64,000 nucleotides of DNA. It comes from Uranotaenia lowii (Eukaryota > Arthropoda > Insecta > Diptera > Culicidae). The notes below the pieces were generated by a model, which saw only the letters and a program-made list of their open reading frames with translations, was not told the origin of the DNA and did not search any database. A program made the position numbers and the translations under genes. Location: assembly GCF_029784155.1 (NCBI RefSeq), contig NC_073693.1, forward strand, positions 233,660,234 through 233,724,233, read 5' to 3'. Positions 24,772 through 35,357 of the stretch are shown here, in pieces; position 1 is the first letter of the stretch, and the number at the start of each line of letters is the position of its first letter.

Positions 24772-26040
24772 AAGTTTATTTATTTATTTATTTATTTATT
24801 ATTATTTCACCTTCGACTATGTCGCACAGATGTGTACTTATTAACTAATCCTTAATCTAAATGAACACTTGCTTAAATTAAAGTCGAAAAGGTGGTAAAC
24901 ATTATTAAAATGGCGACATGAATTTTCCAGAGGGTTATTAAGGCCATATTGTGTACGATGAGTTGGTAGTCTTAGGAAATAGTAATGGCGTAATGTTCTA
25001 GACGGCGCACTGATCTGTAGTTTCTCGAGCAACTCCCTGCTATCTATGTTGCTCATCAGAAGATCATAAATGAACAAACGTTGTAGAAGAATTCTCCTTT
25101 CAGCGAGTGTCGGCAGTCCAATGAGCCTGCACCGCTGCTCGTATGGCGGTAAGTTGACAGGATCGTTCCAACGTAGCGTTCGAAGTGCGTAACGTAAAAA
25201 GCTTTTCTGGACTCGCTCGATGCGGTTAGCATGGACGTCATGGTAGGGGGCCCAGACTTGAACACAGTATTCTAACACGGTCCGGACAAGAGAATTGAAT
25301 AGCGTTTTCAAACAGTAGATATTCGTAAAATCTTTCGTATTACGACGTATCAATCCTAGAGTAGCGAACGCCTTTGCTGTGATCGCTCCAATGTGCGTTG
25401 TGAACTTCAGCTTACAGTCAAAAACGACTCCCAAATCCTTTATCTCGCTCTTCCGTTGAAGCGTAATTTGATCCATTCTATAGTCGAATAAGATTGGATT
25501 TCGTGCTCTAGTAAATGACACAGTATTGCATTTCCCTGCATTTGCTTGCATTCCGTTTGTGTTGCACCATTTCAACAAAGTGTCGATATCTTTTTGAAGA
25601 ACATAACAGTCTAACGGACATGTTATCGTTCTGAATATTTTCAGGTCGTCAGCGTATAGCAGTTTCGATGAGTGTATTAGAGAGCATAAGTCGTTTATAA
25701 AGAGAACGAACAATAAGGGGCCAAGGTGACTTCCTTGTGGCACACCTGAGGATATCTGAAAAGTTTCGGACACAACGGTGCCTATTTTAACGTAAGCTGT
25801 TCTATTCACTAAGTACGATCTTATCCATTTTGTGAGCCAAGTAGGAAGACCCATCTTCTTCAATTTCTCTACTAACAGTTCATGTGGAACTCTATCAAAC
25901 GCTTTTGTGAAATCGATGTAGACTGCATCAACCTGTTGTCGTTTCTCTATTTTATTTATCAACGTTGAAGCATAACACATCAGGTTACTCAAAGTTGATC
26001 GTTTTTTTACAAAACCGTGCTGATCAGGTGATAAAACAAG
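24772..26040 (-). mobile_element. 5'-truncated CR1/Jockey-like LINE
   Basis: The element runs on the minus strand, ends at the 3' side in a tandem AAATA-type tail (24772-24806), and starts abruptly inside the reverse-transcriptase domain at about 26040. The endonuclease and any ORF1 are missing. Flanking Helitron-unit sequence resumes on both sides (CATTTGTAA left, GTTCTCGAATGATTC right), which shows insertion into a tandem unit. No long target duplication is clear. Confidence 0.8.
24841..26040 (-). CDS. Reverse transcriptase of a non-LTR retrotransposon (partial, frame open)
   Basis: This frame is uninterrupted from about 26040 to the TAA at 24841-24843 (roughly 399 residues) and lacks a true start because the copy is 5'-truncated. 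In order it shows SPDQHGFVKKRSTLSNL (entry to the polymerase core), AVYIDFTKAFDRVPH (palm motif A with its catalytic aspartate), SSGVPQGSHLGPLLFVLFIN (motif B region), LLYADDLKIF (motif C, two catalytic aspartates), KDLGVVFDCKLKF, and the C-terminal RVQKSFLRYALRTLRWND with CRLIGLPTLAERR. These post-polymerase motifs suit CR1/Jockey-type insect LINEs. The protein would copy its own RNA at a nicked chromosomal target. Absence of any stop suggests recent insertion, but with no endonuclease or promoter the copy should be inactive. Confidence 0.85.
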   Translation of the reverse strand, partial: LVLSPDQHGFVKKRSTLSNLMCYASTLINKIEKRQQVDAVYIDFTKAFDRVPHELLVEKLKKMGLPTWLTKWIRSYLVNRTAYVKIGTVVSETFQISSGVPQGSHLGPLLFVLFINDLCSLIHSSKLLYADDLKIFRTITCPLDCYVLQKDIDTLLKWCNTNGMQANAGKCNTVSFTRARNPILFDYRMDQITLQRKSEIKDLGVVFDCKLKFTTHIGAITAKAFATLGLIRRNTKDFTNIYCLKTLFNSLVRTVLEYCVQVWAPYHDVHANRIERVQKSFLRYALRTLRWNDPVNLPPYEQRCRLIGLPTLAERRILLQRLFIYDLLMSNIDSRELLEKLQISAPSRTLRHYYFLRLPTHRTQYGLNNPLENSCRHFNNVYHLFDFNLSKCSFRLRIS

Positions 26041-27339
26041 TTCTCGAATGATTCAAAAAATTTTAATGAAAATCTCTCTCCTCCTTTCCCTCTTCCCGTT
26101 GGAGAGAAGGAGGGGTCTCGAAACATTAAAAAAACATTACTCGTACTCGAAAATACTTCCCTGAAAAATTTGTTTATTTTTTTTTTATAAGTTCTCGAGT
26201 ATGAAACTGTATGGGAGACCCCTCCCCCCTTTTATCCTCCAGTGGAAGAACAGAATGGTCTCAAACATCGTAGAAACCTGACTCGTAGCCTTATACCTTC
26301 CTATGTGAAATGTGGATTCATTTGCATGATTAATTATCGAATAAAGCATTAAATTGTATGGAAAACGTCCTACCTCCCTAATCGAAGAGGGTAGAGCCAA
26401 AAATAATCATTGAAACGTTTTTCGTACCCAAGTAACCACCCATATCAAATTTGGTTCTATTCGCTTGATTAGTTCTCGAATTTTATAAAAAATTGTATGG
26501 GAGGCTCTCCCCATTTTCTATCTCCACACTGGAAGGAGGGAGGAGTCTCAAACCATCTTCGAAATACTCTTCCTTCCTTTTTGAATTGTTCGAAAATTTT
26601 TATGGGAGCCCCCTACCCGCTTCCTATTTACTTCTTTAAAGGAGTGAGGTACCAAGCCATTTTGGGAAAATTTATCGTATCCAAATACTCTCCCATATAA
26701 AATTTGGTTCCATTTGCACGATCAGTTCTCGAGTTATTCAAACATGTTTATTTTGTTAAAGAGGCCCCCTCCTCCCTTCCAGAGAGTGGGAGAGGTCTCA
26801 AACTATTATAGGCACCTTCCCCGGCCCTCAAAGACCTCTCCTGCCAAGTAACACGCAAATTGGTTCAGTAGTTTCCGAGTCTATAGGAAAAAGACAGACA
26901 GACAGAAAGAGACAGACAGAAATTCATTTTTATAAATATAGATTTAGATCAGTGGTTTTCAAACTTTTTTCACTCACCGCCCCCTTTTGCAAAATTTTCG
27001 ATCTCAACGCCCCCTGAGAAAATTTTAAGAAAATATTTTTAAAAAATGATAATTTGGATTGTCAAAAAACCATTAACATTTGGCTTAAGGTTGCTTTAAG
27101 ACTTAACTCAAAATTCATTCAATTTTATATGGGCCCTCTGAGCCAAAGGTATAGAGGGTATTATAAGTGTAGAAATGATCGATTTTAATTTATTAATGTC
27201 AAACGATTCCTTGTAATTCAAATAATATTTCGTGATTTTTTAGATTTTTAAAATTTTATTTAAATACCTACATACTATTTCGTTAAAAAAAATGCAAATT
27301 TTTGAAATGGAAGCGTGTTTTCTCGAAATAAGCTTTGAT

Positions 27340-27740
27340 GCACTTATACTAAGGTTACTAGTATTTTATTCGGACGTATCCGGACCGGACAAAGCCAAGC
27401 ATTTGATATCAGAATGTTCAACCCAAAATCTGGGCAACGTCCGGGCAAATTTGGTCAAAATAACGGATTGATTGAGTAAAAAACAAGAATACACTTGAAA
27501 ATTTTTAAATCGTATTTCAGGCTTCCGAAAAACAAGTCACGAATATTTGGATTGCCATAAAAAACTTCTCATTGGACGTAAAACTGAAAAATCTCAATAA
27601 TTCATTTCGAGATTTTGTTAGACTTTATAAATAAAGTAAATAATTCCGGGAAAAATACGGACAACCGGTCCGGACCGGACTTTCCTCAATTATTTGTGTA
27701 AAATATGCGGGCAATCTTAAATTTTGGTAATCCAAAATTC
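27340..27740. other. Interior of the hAT element
   Basis: No ORF is present. The words GTCCGGACCGGAC and CCGGTCCGGACCGGAC occur twice (near 27380 and 27665) in partly inverted form and may be remnants of another small repeat; CCGGGCA-type words of the same kind occur near 56410-56455. Confidence 0.35.
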
Positions 27741-27767
27741 TATGTTCACCATTGATTATTCAAATAT

Positions 27768-30700
27768 GTATGTATGTATGTATGTATAATCCATTCAACG
27801 ACCCCCTGAGCTGGCAGGTATGTTATGCAAAAGAAACAATATTAATCCGTTTGATTAAAATTGTTCAATCGCGGGTGCTGGTGGTGTTAGCTCTATTGAA
27901 ATTCCAGTAACCCATTTCAGAATGGCACCTGCACATCCCGAGGCTACTTTCATTGCCAATAAGCCCCGCCCAATCATAGCCGCATGACCAAATGGGTCAT
28001 GTAATTATGATTAGTCTTTCCTTCTTTTATTGTTGACATATCCAGGAACTTTATAAATATAATTGCCAAATTATATAAACTTAGCACCCTAATACGTCCA
28101 ATAAAAGATGGACATGTATTTAGTTTATGATTTCAATTATAATTACTATCGTGGTATAGATGAAGATGAAAAAAATTGTGAAAAAAATAAGAATTATTTA
28201 AAAATTTAATAATGGTCGGAAAAGTTGGAAACTGGAATATAGTTATCATATTTTTCTGAAAAAAAAAACATGGTTAATAAAACATTTGATGCATGAATTG
28301 TTCGAAATTTCTCCTTTTTTACTTGATATTCATCCTGTGACGATTCAGCTGAAAATATTAAGCATTAACAAAAGTATCTTTATGAAAATACAAATCGTAT
28401 TTGAATATTGGTCGAGAAAAAATTATCTGGAAGCTGGAATAAACATAAATATGAGATACATAGTTCTACTGAGATTTTCTTTTCTATTAATCAAAATTTA
28501 GGAACCAGAGATTGAAGCCGTGAAAAAAAAATGTTCAAGGTAATGAAAATCTTAATATCTGGAATTAATATCGTTTTATAAAGCTGATGTGCTGAAACAA
28601 AACTTTAAATGAATCAAAACCTAGACGCATAATTCCCCTTTAACAGAAACTTGAAAAGAAAAAAAATGTGGTAAAACAAGTAAGACTTATATAAAGGTAT
28701 CCAGAAAACGAATCTATAAAATAATTTTAATACATGGAATTTATTTGATCGATCATTGACTTAAGTGACATAAAGATACACATAATTTTATATAAGACAT
28801 TTAGAAACAACATGTACTTAGGATGGTTATCAGTGAAATCTGCAGATGGTAGTAGATAAATATAAAAAACAGTAATTTAATTTCAAACTATGATAGATCG
28901 CTGCTAAATTACATGTTAATGAAAGTAGGCTGAAACTGAAAAGAATTATTTCAAATACTATAAGCATCATTGCGATAATTAAAGAAATTAATTGTTCATC
29001 AATTTACCTGCTAGAATTAAAAATGGTTATCAAAATAAATCAGTGGTTATATTAAAAAAAAATAGTAACTTATTAAAGGCTGAAAAAATGGATGGATAAT
29101 GATACTGATCATTCAACTTATTAATGTTTCAAATCACCTGAAAAATAAGAAGTCAATTGACCATGTCATGGAAAGGCCTGGAATTTAATAAACTACACGT
29201 TCAATATTATAATTTCAGCAGTTCCCCAAGCTTTCCGCGTAACGACTGATAATTCTGTAACTATGTTTTTGAAGTAGTTAGAATATAAATGGTGCTGAAA
29301 TCCTCTCCTTTATCAGTGAATATATTTGAATTTGTTTACTTTCCAATGTGATAACAATGTATTATCGAGCTGAAATTTTCAATGAAATTAAGCTGAATTA
29401 AGCTGAAAATAGTATGGTATTAGCAGGAGTATATTTTAAATTTTGAGAAGGTTCAACAAGAAAAAAAATTGATGTACATACATATGTAAAAGTGTTTGTT
29501 TTTGATAATGAATGATAATATAATAAAAAATAATGTTCCAGTTCGTGATGATTCTTCTTTATCATTTGGAGTCCTGTCAGTAAAATAGGCACTTTTCAAT
29601 ATACTACTTCTTTTTTAAGCTGAATGAACAACTGTGCCTGTGACTTATCATCCAAAAAGCAACAAAGTGATCCAGTGTGATCTAAAATTTTGAGCCTATT
29701 CTGCAAATAAAAAAAAATTGATGATTGATGATTTTATTATTGATAACATGATCGAAAACGAAAAATAATCTAATTTAAATTCATTGATTCTAATTAACGC
29801 AAATAATTTGTTAAACTATTTTTATCAAATATAATCATATTTACCCATGATTGAATTGATGAGGTGAAATATAAACTTCTAAATAAATGTTCTGGAACTT
29901 AAATTTGCAAACAATTCCAAACTCAAAAGTTAAAATTACCTTTCTTTTTATTTATTTTAACCAAACTTAACCGTCTTGTCTAACATATGAGAGTTACAAA
30001 AATATTTGTGAAATTTATGAGGTTAGAAACATTTGTTCTGAAAACTCCTGTTTATACTGTCTTTTTAAAATAAACGAAATTTCGCTACATTTTCAATACC
30101 ATTTTGAAATTTATTCAAAACGGTTTCTTTTTTTTTGAATGTCTTGAAGAAAACGTTAATTTTCACATTAAATTATCTTTTGTTTTAAAATTTCTGCATG
30201 TTTATTGACTCTAATTATCCGAATAAAAAAATTATTAAGTGATATGATCATTAATTTGATACAAGATTGAAACCAAAAAAAAAAAAAAAAATGTTTGATC
30301 CCTGGGTTTAAAGTCAATTTGAATTTTCTATTTTCGAATATACGAATCTAGAACTAAACCTTTATTTCTCTGGGCTTTTTTTCTTAAAATAAGTTGTTTT
30401 GTATTTTTTGTTAAATTTTATTCCGTTATCAATTGTTTCTCTTATTGTCACAGGAATGATTTGAAGTCAAATATAATTATTTTTTGTAATTTTTTTTTTC
30501 ATTAAATTTTAGTATTTTTGAAAAATTCATTAGAAAAACATTAAGTTTTTTTATAATAAAAAGGTTTCATTTGAAGCCCGAGAATTAAATATGTTAAAAT
30601 ATAACTAATGCTTTAGTATGTCCACCAACTTCTTATAGATTTCTTTCACATTTTCATCAATTTTTGTTTGTCTTTATTCAAAATTTCTGATCAAATGTTC

Positions 30701-31829
30701 AGGTCAATGTGAATTCATGTATCCCATTATAATATTGCATAAGAAATAATATTTTGATGATAAAATTATAGATATATTATGTATAAGCGTTTTCGAATAA
30801 TATCAAGTTTATTTTAATTGACGAATATAATAATATCAAGTATAATTTGTCGTGTTTTAATCACTTGTGCTACATTAAAATTTTGAGAATATAAACATAA
30901 AAAAAATAATCAAAATTGGGTCAATGGTTTCGAAATACGACTTGGTAAAATATGAAAATCAAACACATTATAATACTTGGCCTCGAAATGTTGCATCTCG
31001 GTTTTGACACTTTTCCAGGCTACACTCAATTCATGGTTCTGTACAAGGGAACGGCCATCAGTTGTTTCTCAGGATGGCTTCCGCTATCATCCCTTTGCTA
31101 TCTTTAGATATCCTTAAAAGTCCCTCAATTGTATACTTTTTACTGCCAGCTTGCGCAGAATCCTTCGTATATTGTTTTTCTGTCTATTTTTCTTGCTTCC
31201 TGCTTTCCCATAAGACAACACAAATAGCGCACATTAAATTTAGACATTGGCATTCAATAAATAATCATCCAAATATACTTAGCTTAGGTACAACCAGAAC
31301 CTTTCGGATATTCTTTGAAAATCAAAGAATCAATCTCTTTGTATCCGACAATAGGAACTCATTCCCGAAGATTCAGCAACTAATTTTTCGATCCGTTTTG
31401 TTTTGTTTACGTTTCTCCCTCATACGATGTTTTCGATGTTTTAAGCGAAGGCGTTACGTTTCAGTTTCCGCTTCGTTCGTAACGTTTGTTCGAGGGGCAC
31501 TCGGATAAACACTCGGATCAATATAATAACGTATTGAGTGTATGGAATTACAAGTGAAACGAAAGAAATTAAACTTGGCAGCACGATATGGTCAAGTGTA
31601 AGGAACGGAGTAGAAATGAAACTCTGGATATTTTCTAACTTTCCTAATTAGCAGCACTTTTCCAAATTTAAACTTAAATCTTTCTCTTCTTTCAGCACAG
31701 GGAACTATCTCTTCTTCCAATAAATCAACAAATCACTTTCTAACGTTTCGTATTCAACCAAATTTACACTAGTCTTCTCACACCGAATCAAGACCGACTG
31801 CTTCCTGGCAGAGTTGCCAAACTTCCCTC
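27768..31829 (-). mobile_element. 4062-bp retroposed sequence with 23-bp target duplication, no coding capacity
   Basis: An exact 23-bp direct repeat (beginning TTCACCATTGATTATTC) flanks the segment at 27745-27767 and 31830-31852. The left boundary starts with GTATGTATGTATG, so on the minus strand the insert ends in a (CATA)n tail. The minus-strand 5' end begins near AGTTTGGCAACTCTGCC. Long duplications plus a simple tail indicate LINE-type insertion. No endonuclease, gag or reverse-transcriptase motifs were found in any frame; the longest ORF (31062-31508, plus strand) has no family motif. It may be a retrocopy of a long non-coding transcript, or a non-autonomous LINE. The region 28100-30950 is extremely AT-rich. 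Confidence 0.65.
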
Positions 31830-32523
31830 TTCACCATTGATTATTCAAATATACACCTATAATTGAATTCGCTTCCTTAAAAAATTTTTCATATTTTGTT
31901 TCCAAAACCATCTATCACTAAATCATAGATGACGCCTTCTTTGCTGATTTTTTCGAAGGTTTTTTCAGCTAAACAGATTTTTAACACAATACATTTTAAA
32001 GATTATCATGCATTGCCATCTAAAATAAATCTTTTTGGATATAACTCAAATACGCTTACGAAACGAGATCAACATGTAGAGCATATACAAAATCTTTGAT
32101 AGTTTAAAAATCATCTTTTAGATACATTTTTAAGATTTTTTTTTATTGTGATAAAGGATCAAAAAATTTTTGCAGCTTTGTGAAATTATAGATACTTTAT
32201 TCTTGAACCTGTTGTTTAGTTCTGTGACTAAATTTCATTGTTTTTCATCGAACTTACTCTTTGATATTTCAAATCTGCGTTGTTTCGTGATTTATGAAAA
32301 TGTGAGCTACGACCTCACCGCCCCTTTGAGCCCTTCCAACGCCCCCTTAGAAGCAATCAACGCCCCCAAGGGGGGCGGTAGGGACCACTTTGAAAACCAC
32401 TGATTTAAATTCATTCGCCAAATTTCGAAAAAGAGAAACAAAGCAAACTTATTAAAAAATATTCAAAAATATTAAATAGATTAACTATAGAATTCGATAA
32501 ATCTATATATATAAAAATGAATT

Positions 32524-32524
<1 letters not shown>

Positions 32525-32560
<36 letters not shown>
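32525..32560. repeat. (CTGT)n microsatellite
   Basis: Nine uninterrupted CTGT units lie near the 5' end of Helitron-like element 1. The same motif occurs at the equivalent place of the copies at 26.9 and 53.0 kb. Confidence 0.9.
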
Positions 32561-32879
32561 TCCCTATAGACTCGGAAACTACTGAACCGATCTGCGTGAA
32601 ACTTGGCAGGTGGGGGTATTGGAGGCAGGGGAAGGTTCCTATTATGGTTTGAGACCCCTCCCTCTCTTAATAAGGGAGGGAGGGGCCTCCCAAACAAAAG
32701 ACAAGTTTTTGCATAACTCGAGTACCCATCAAGCAAATGGTATCAAAATTTGCATGGGGTGATATTTGGGTACGAGGAATATTTCTATGAATATTAGGTA
32801 CCTCTCCCTCCTCTCAGTGGGGTGATAGGAAGGGGGGAGGGAGGCTACCTTACAATTTTTCATATAACTCGAAAACTAA

Positions 32880-34180
32880 TCAAGATATTGGAACCAAATT
32901 TGGCACGGGAAAGTATTTGAATACGAAAAATATTTCAATGATTTTTTGAGACCCCTCCCTCTTTCCAGTAGAGAGGAGAAGGGGGCCTCTTTCATATTTT
33001 TTTACATAAATCAAAAACTAATGAAGCAAATGGAACCAAATTTGGAATGGGAGGGTATTTGGATACGAAAAATATTTCTATGATAATTTGAAACCCATCC
33101 CTCTTTCCTGGAGGGAGAACTAAAGGGGGGAGGGGCCTCTTTTATAATTTTTTACAAAACTCATAAACTAATTAAGCTTATGAAACCAAACTTGGCATAA
33201 GCGGGTATTTGGGAACGTGACATGTTGTAATGATAATTTGAGACCCCTTCCTTCTTCCAGCGGGGAGAAAGGAAAGAGGGAGGGGAGTTTCATACAATTT
33301 TTACAGCATAACTCAAAAACTACAACAGCAAATGGAACCAAATTTGGCATGGAACGATATTTGGGTACGATAAATGCTTCTATAAATATTTGGTATCCCT
33401 CACTTCTCCAAAGAGGATGATGAAAAGGGGGACCCACCTTTTTCAGCGAAAAGATATAAAGAGGGAAAGGGGAGCTTCCATATGATTTTTTTTTCAATAC
33501 TCGAGAATTTATCGAGCAAATGAAACCAAATTTGGCATCAAGAAGTATTTGAGTACGACAAATACTTTTTCTATGTGAAACAATACCTTTCTTGCAGTAG
33601 GATAATAGAATTGAGAATATAGGAAGGGAAGAGGAGGCTTACATTTAACTTTTTTTTTAACAAAATCCGAGAAATGGACAAAACTTAACATGGAAAATCT
33701 TTTTGGTATGATTCTATGATTATCTGACACACCATCCTCCTTTCAGTGAGTAAGTACATAGGAGGAGGGAGGTGAGCCCACTTCAGTTTTGTTAGCATTA
33801 GTACTCAATTTATGCTTACGAAGCCTATAAATGGAAACAAATATGGCATGGAAAGGTACTTGGTTACGAGATATGTTTCTACGATTGTTATAGATCCATA
33901 CGCTTTACAGTGTAGAGAGGGGAAGAAAGGAGGAGGGTCCATATAAATTTTGTTGTAAAGCTTAAAAACTTATTAACCAATGGAACTATATTTGATATAA
34001 GAGGGAACTAAAAAATTAGGTATGATTATTAAAAATCACGACCTCCCCCTTCAGCAGGGGGTGACGGTAAGGACAGGGGGCTCTCTTATCAGTTTTTCAG
34101 CATAAATCCAGAAGATATCAAGAAAAAATATGCATATTTTATAAGTTAGATTGATTGCGTACGATTCATTTGAGACCGTC
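32880..34180. repeat. Degenerate tandem array inside Helitron-like element 1
   Basis: Anchor words (variants of GGAACCAAATTTGGCATGG) occur at about 32891, 33033, 33182, 33335, 33532, 33677 and 33834, giving unit lengths of roughly 142, 149, 153, 197, 145 and 157 bp. Each unit also carries a pyrimidine-rich GACCCCTCCCTC block and an ACTCGAAAACTAAT block. Units are diverged by many substitutions, so the array is old or was already diverse before insertion. Confidence 0.8.
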
Positions 34181-34307
34181 CAGAAAGATTCAAATTATCA
34201 GTCTTTAACACAAATTTATAGAGCAAGATTTAGAATGTTTGTTTGAGTTATCTTTGTGTTGCAATTCGAAACTCCAGCTGCAGCTCTCATTTTATAGCGG
34301 TTGCTTA

Positions 34308-35239
34308 GGGGAACTGGGGGTATAATGCCCAGTGTGGGCAAAATGCCCCACTGCGATATCTAGCTAGATATACACTTATTTTAAGAATTCGGTACGCTAT
34401 TCCCTTCTAATTAACAGTAGAAACCTTTTGTACAAAAAATTAGCATCAAATATGCGATAAATCCCTGCAAAAATCCAAAAAATACTTTTCAAGCCATATT
34501 CCTTGCAATTTGTGCCTTGACTTTCGTAAGGAATTACGGCATCTATCGACAAAAAAAAATTACCTGACATATGTTACAATGATGAACATTGGTCTTGAAA
34601 ATCATTACAAAACGAAACATTTCCTTATTCAATTATTTTTTCTGTTATTTTGAACGATTTTTAATAAATATGTCTACGTAGGGTAAAACGCGCCATGTCC
34701 GTTTATCTTTAAGCATGTTTCTTATTTGTTTAAATTTATATGCAGTTTCATCACAACCATTTTAAACATATTTATAAGTTGTATTGGAAAACATAACTTG
34801 AATATGAACGAATATGTTTAAAATTCCTAAATTTAATATAGATTTAATTAACTATTTACGAGAATTTCAGTATATCTGGCAGCACTGAGCGTAGCAATAC
34901 ATTTTTTCATCTGTGAAGTAGAATAGAAGTGCTTTTACCTGGCAAACACTTTCGGAGGCACTTGGATCAATCAACACTTATTAAACGTTAAACGGCGCGA
35001 TTGGGTACACACATATGCGCATTATGCCCCTACTGAATCTGAAATCCAATTTTCAACCTACTCTTCAAACTTCATTACATTTGTGGCCTTTTTTTGACCT
35101 TCCAGTTATTCTAACTATCAGATTTAGACAAAAAATAAGCCAAACTTCCAAACACAATCGAAAATTAAAGTTAATCTTTTCAAATGTATTCTAAAACAAG
35201 GCTTTCTTCTTAACGTGGGCATTATGCCCCCTCTTCCCC
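34308..35239. mobile_element. TA-type miniature element, 'GGGCATTATGCCCC' family
   Basis: The ends are GGGGAACTGGGGGTATAATG at the left and the complement of GGGGAAGAGGGGGCATAATG at the right. TA lies immediately outside each (34306-34307, 35240-35241). The word TGGGCA(A/T)(A/T)ATGCCCC appears several times: 34334, 35024 (GCGCATTATGCCCC) and 35217. A related GTAAAACGCGCCATG word lies near 34682. The 932-bp body has no ORF. It is nested in Helitron-like element 1. Confidence 0.7.
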
Positions 35240-35357
35240 TATAAATTATGCTATAGTTTGATTTAAAATAATGCCAATAAAAAAATAAAAATTTTAATAA
35301 TTTTTGAAAATATCATTTGATTTTGAAAGGTGTAGCAAAGCACACCGGGTCAGCTAG

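Larger units (their letters stand above)
24318..26942 (-). mobile_element. Helitron-like element 2 (minus strand), with nested LINE
   Basis: On the minus strand the element begins TCTATATTTATAAAAATG (5' end at 26942, preceded by A) and ends in GGTCAGCTAG (24318, followed by T). This is the TC...CTAG form with an A|T target and no duplication that marks Helitrons. Just inside the 3' end is the hairpin-like GATGTAGCAAAGTACACC, equivalent to a better hairpin in element 1. The 5' end continues as (CTGT)n and the word ACTCGGAAACTACTGAACC. The body is made of degenerate tandem units with the words AAATTTGGTTCCATTTG (plus strand) and GTTCTCGAG. No Rep/helicase ORF exists, so it is non-autonomous. 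A LINE at 24772-26040 is inserted into it. Confidence 0.75.
26950..32402. mobile_element. hAT-type non-autonomous element with nested 4-kb retroposon
   Basis: The termini are inverted: CAGTGGTTTTCAAA at 26950 and TTTGAAAACCACTG ending at 32402. This is a typical hAT end. The flanking 8-mers are ATTTAGAT (26942-26949) and ATTTAAAT (32403-32410), differing at one base. Subterminal CCGCCCCC and ACGCCCCC words occur near both ends. A 4062-bp retroposon (27768-31829) is inserted, leaving about 1.37 kb of original element with no transposase. The left duplication includes the terminal base of Helitron-like element 2, so the hAT element landed exactly at that boundary. Confidence 0.8.
32502..35357 (+). 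mobile_element. Helitron-like element 1, best-preserved copy
   Basis: The 5' end is TCTATATATATAAAAATG at 32502, preceded by A. The 3' end is GGGTCAGCTAG at 35357, followed by T. The stem-loop GGTGTAGCAAAGCACACC lies 7 bases before the final CTAG. Target A|T, 5' TC, 3' CTAG, subterminal hairpin and no target duplication are all standard Helitron features. After the start comes a (CTGT)n run (32525-32560). The body then holds at least seven degenerate tandem units of about 145-195 bp, each with CAAATTTGGCATGG-like and GAGACCCCTCCCTC-like words. No Rep/helicase gene is present. A TA-type element is nested at 34308-35239. Confidence 0.8.

Noticed and set aside
31062..31508. 148-codon plus-strand ORF
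   Set aside because: It lies antisense to the retroposed 4-kb insert and has no recognisable family; hydrophobic and Arg stretches follow base composition.
32525..32560. CRISPR-like or regulatory meaning of the CTGT run
   Set aside because: It is a simple microsatellite at a fixed place in all Helitron-like copies, with no spacers. CRISPR arrays are not expected in eukaryotic nuclear DNA.
32503..33730. Several ORFs of 67-109 codons rich in Pro and Phe
   Set aside because: They are readings of the degenerate tandem units in Helitron-like element 1 and recur in the other copies.
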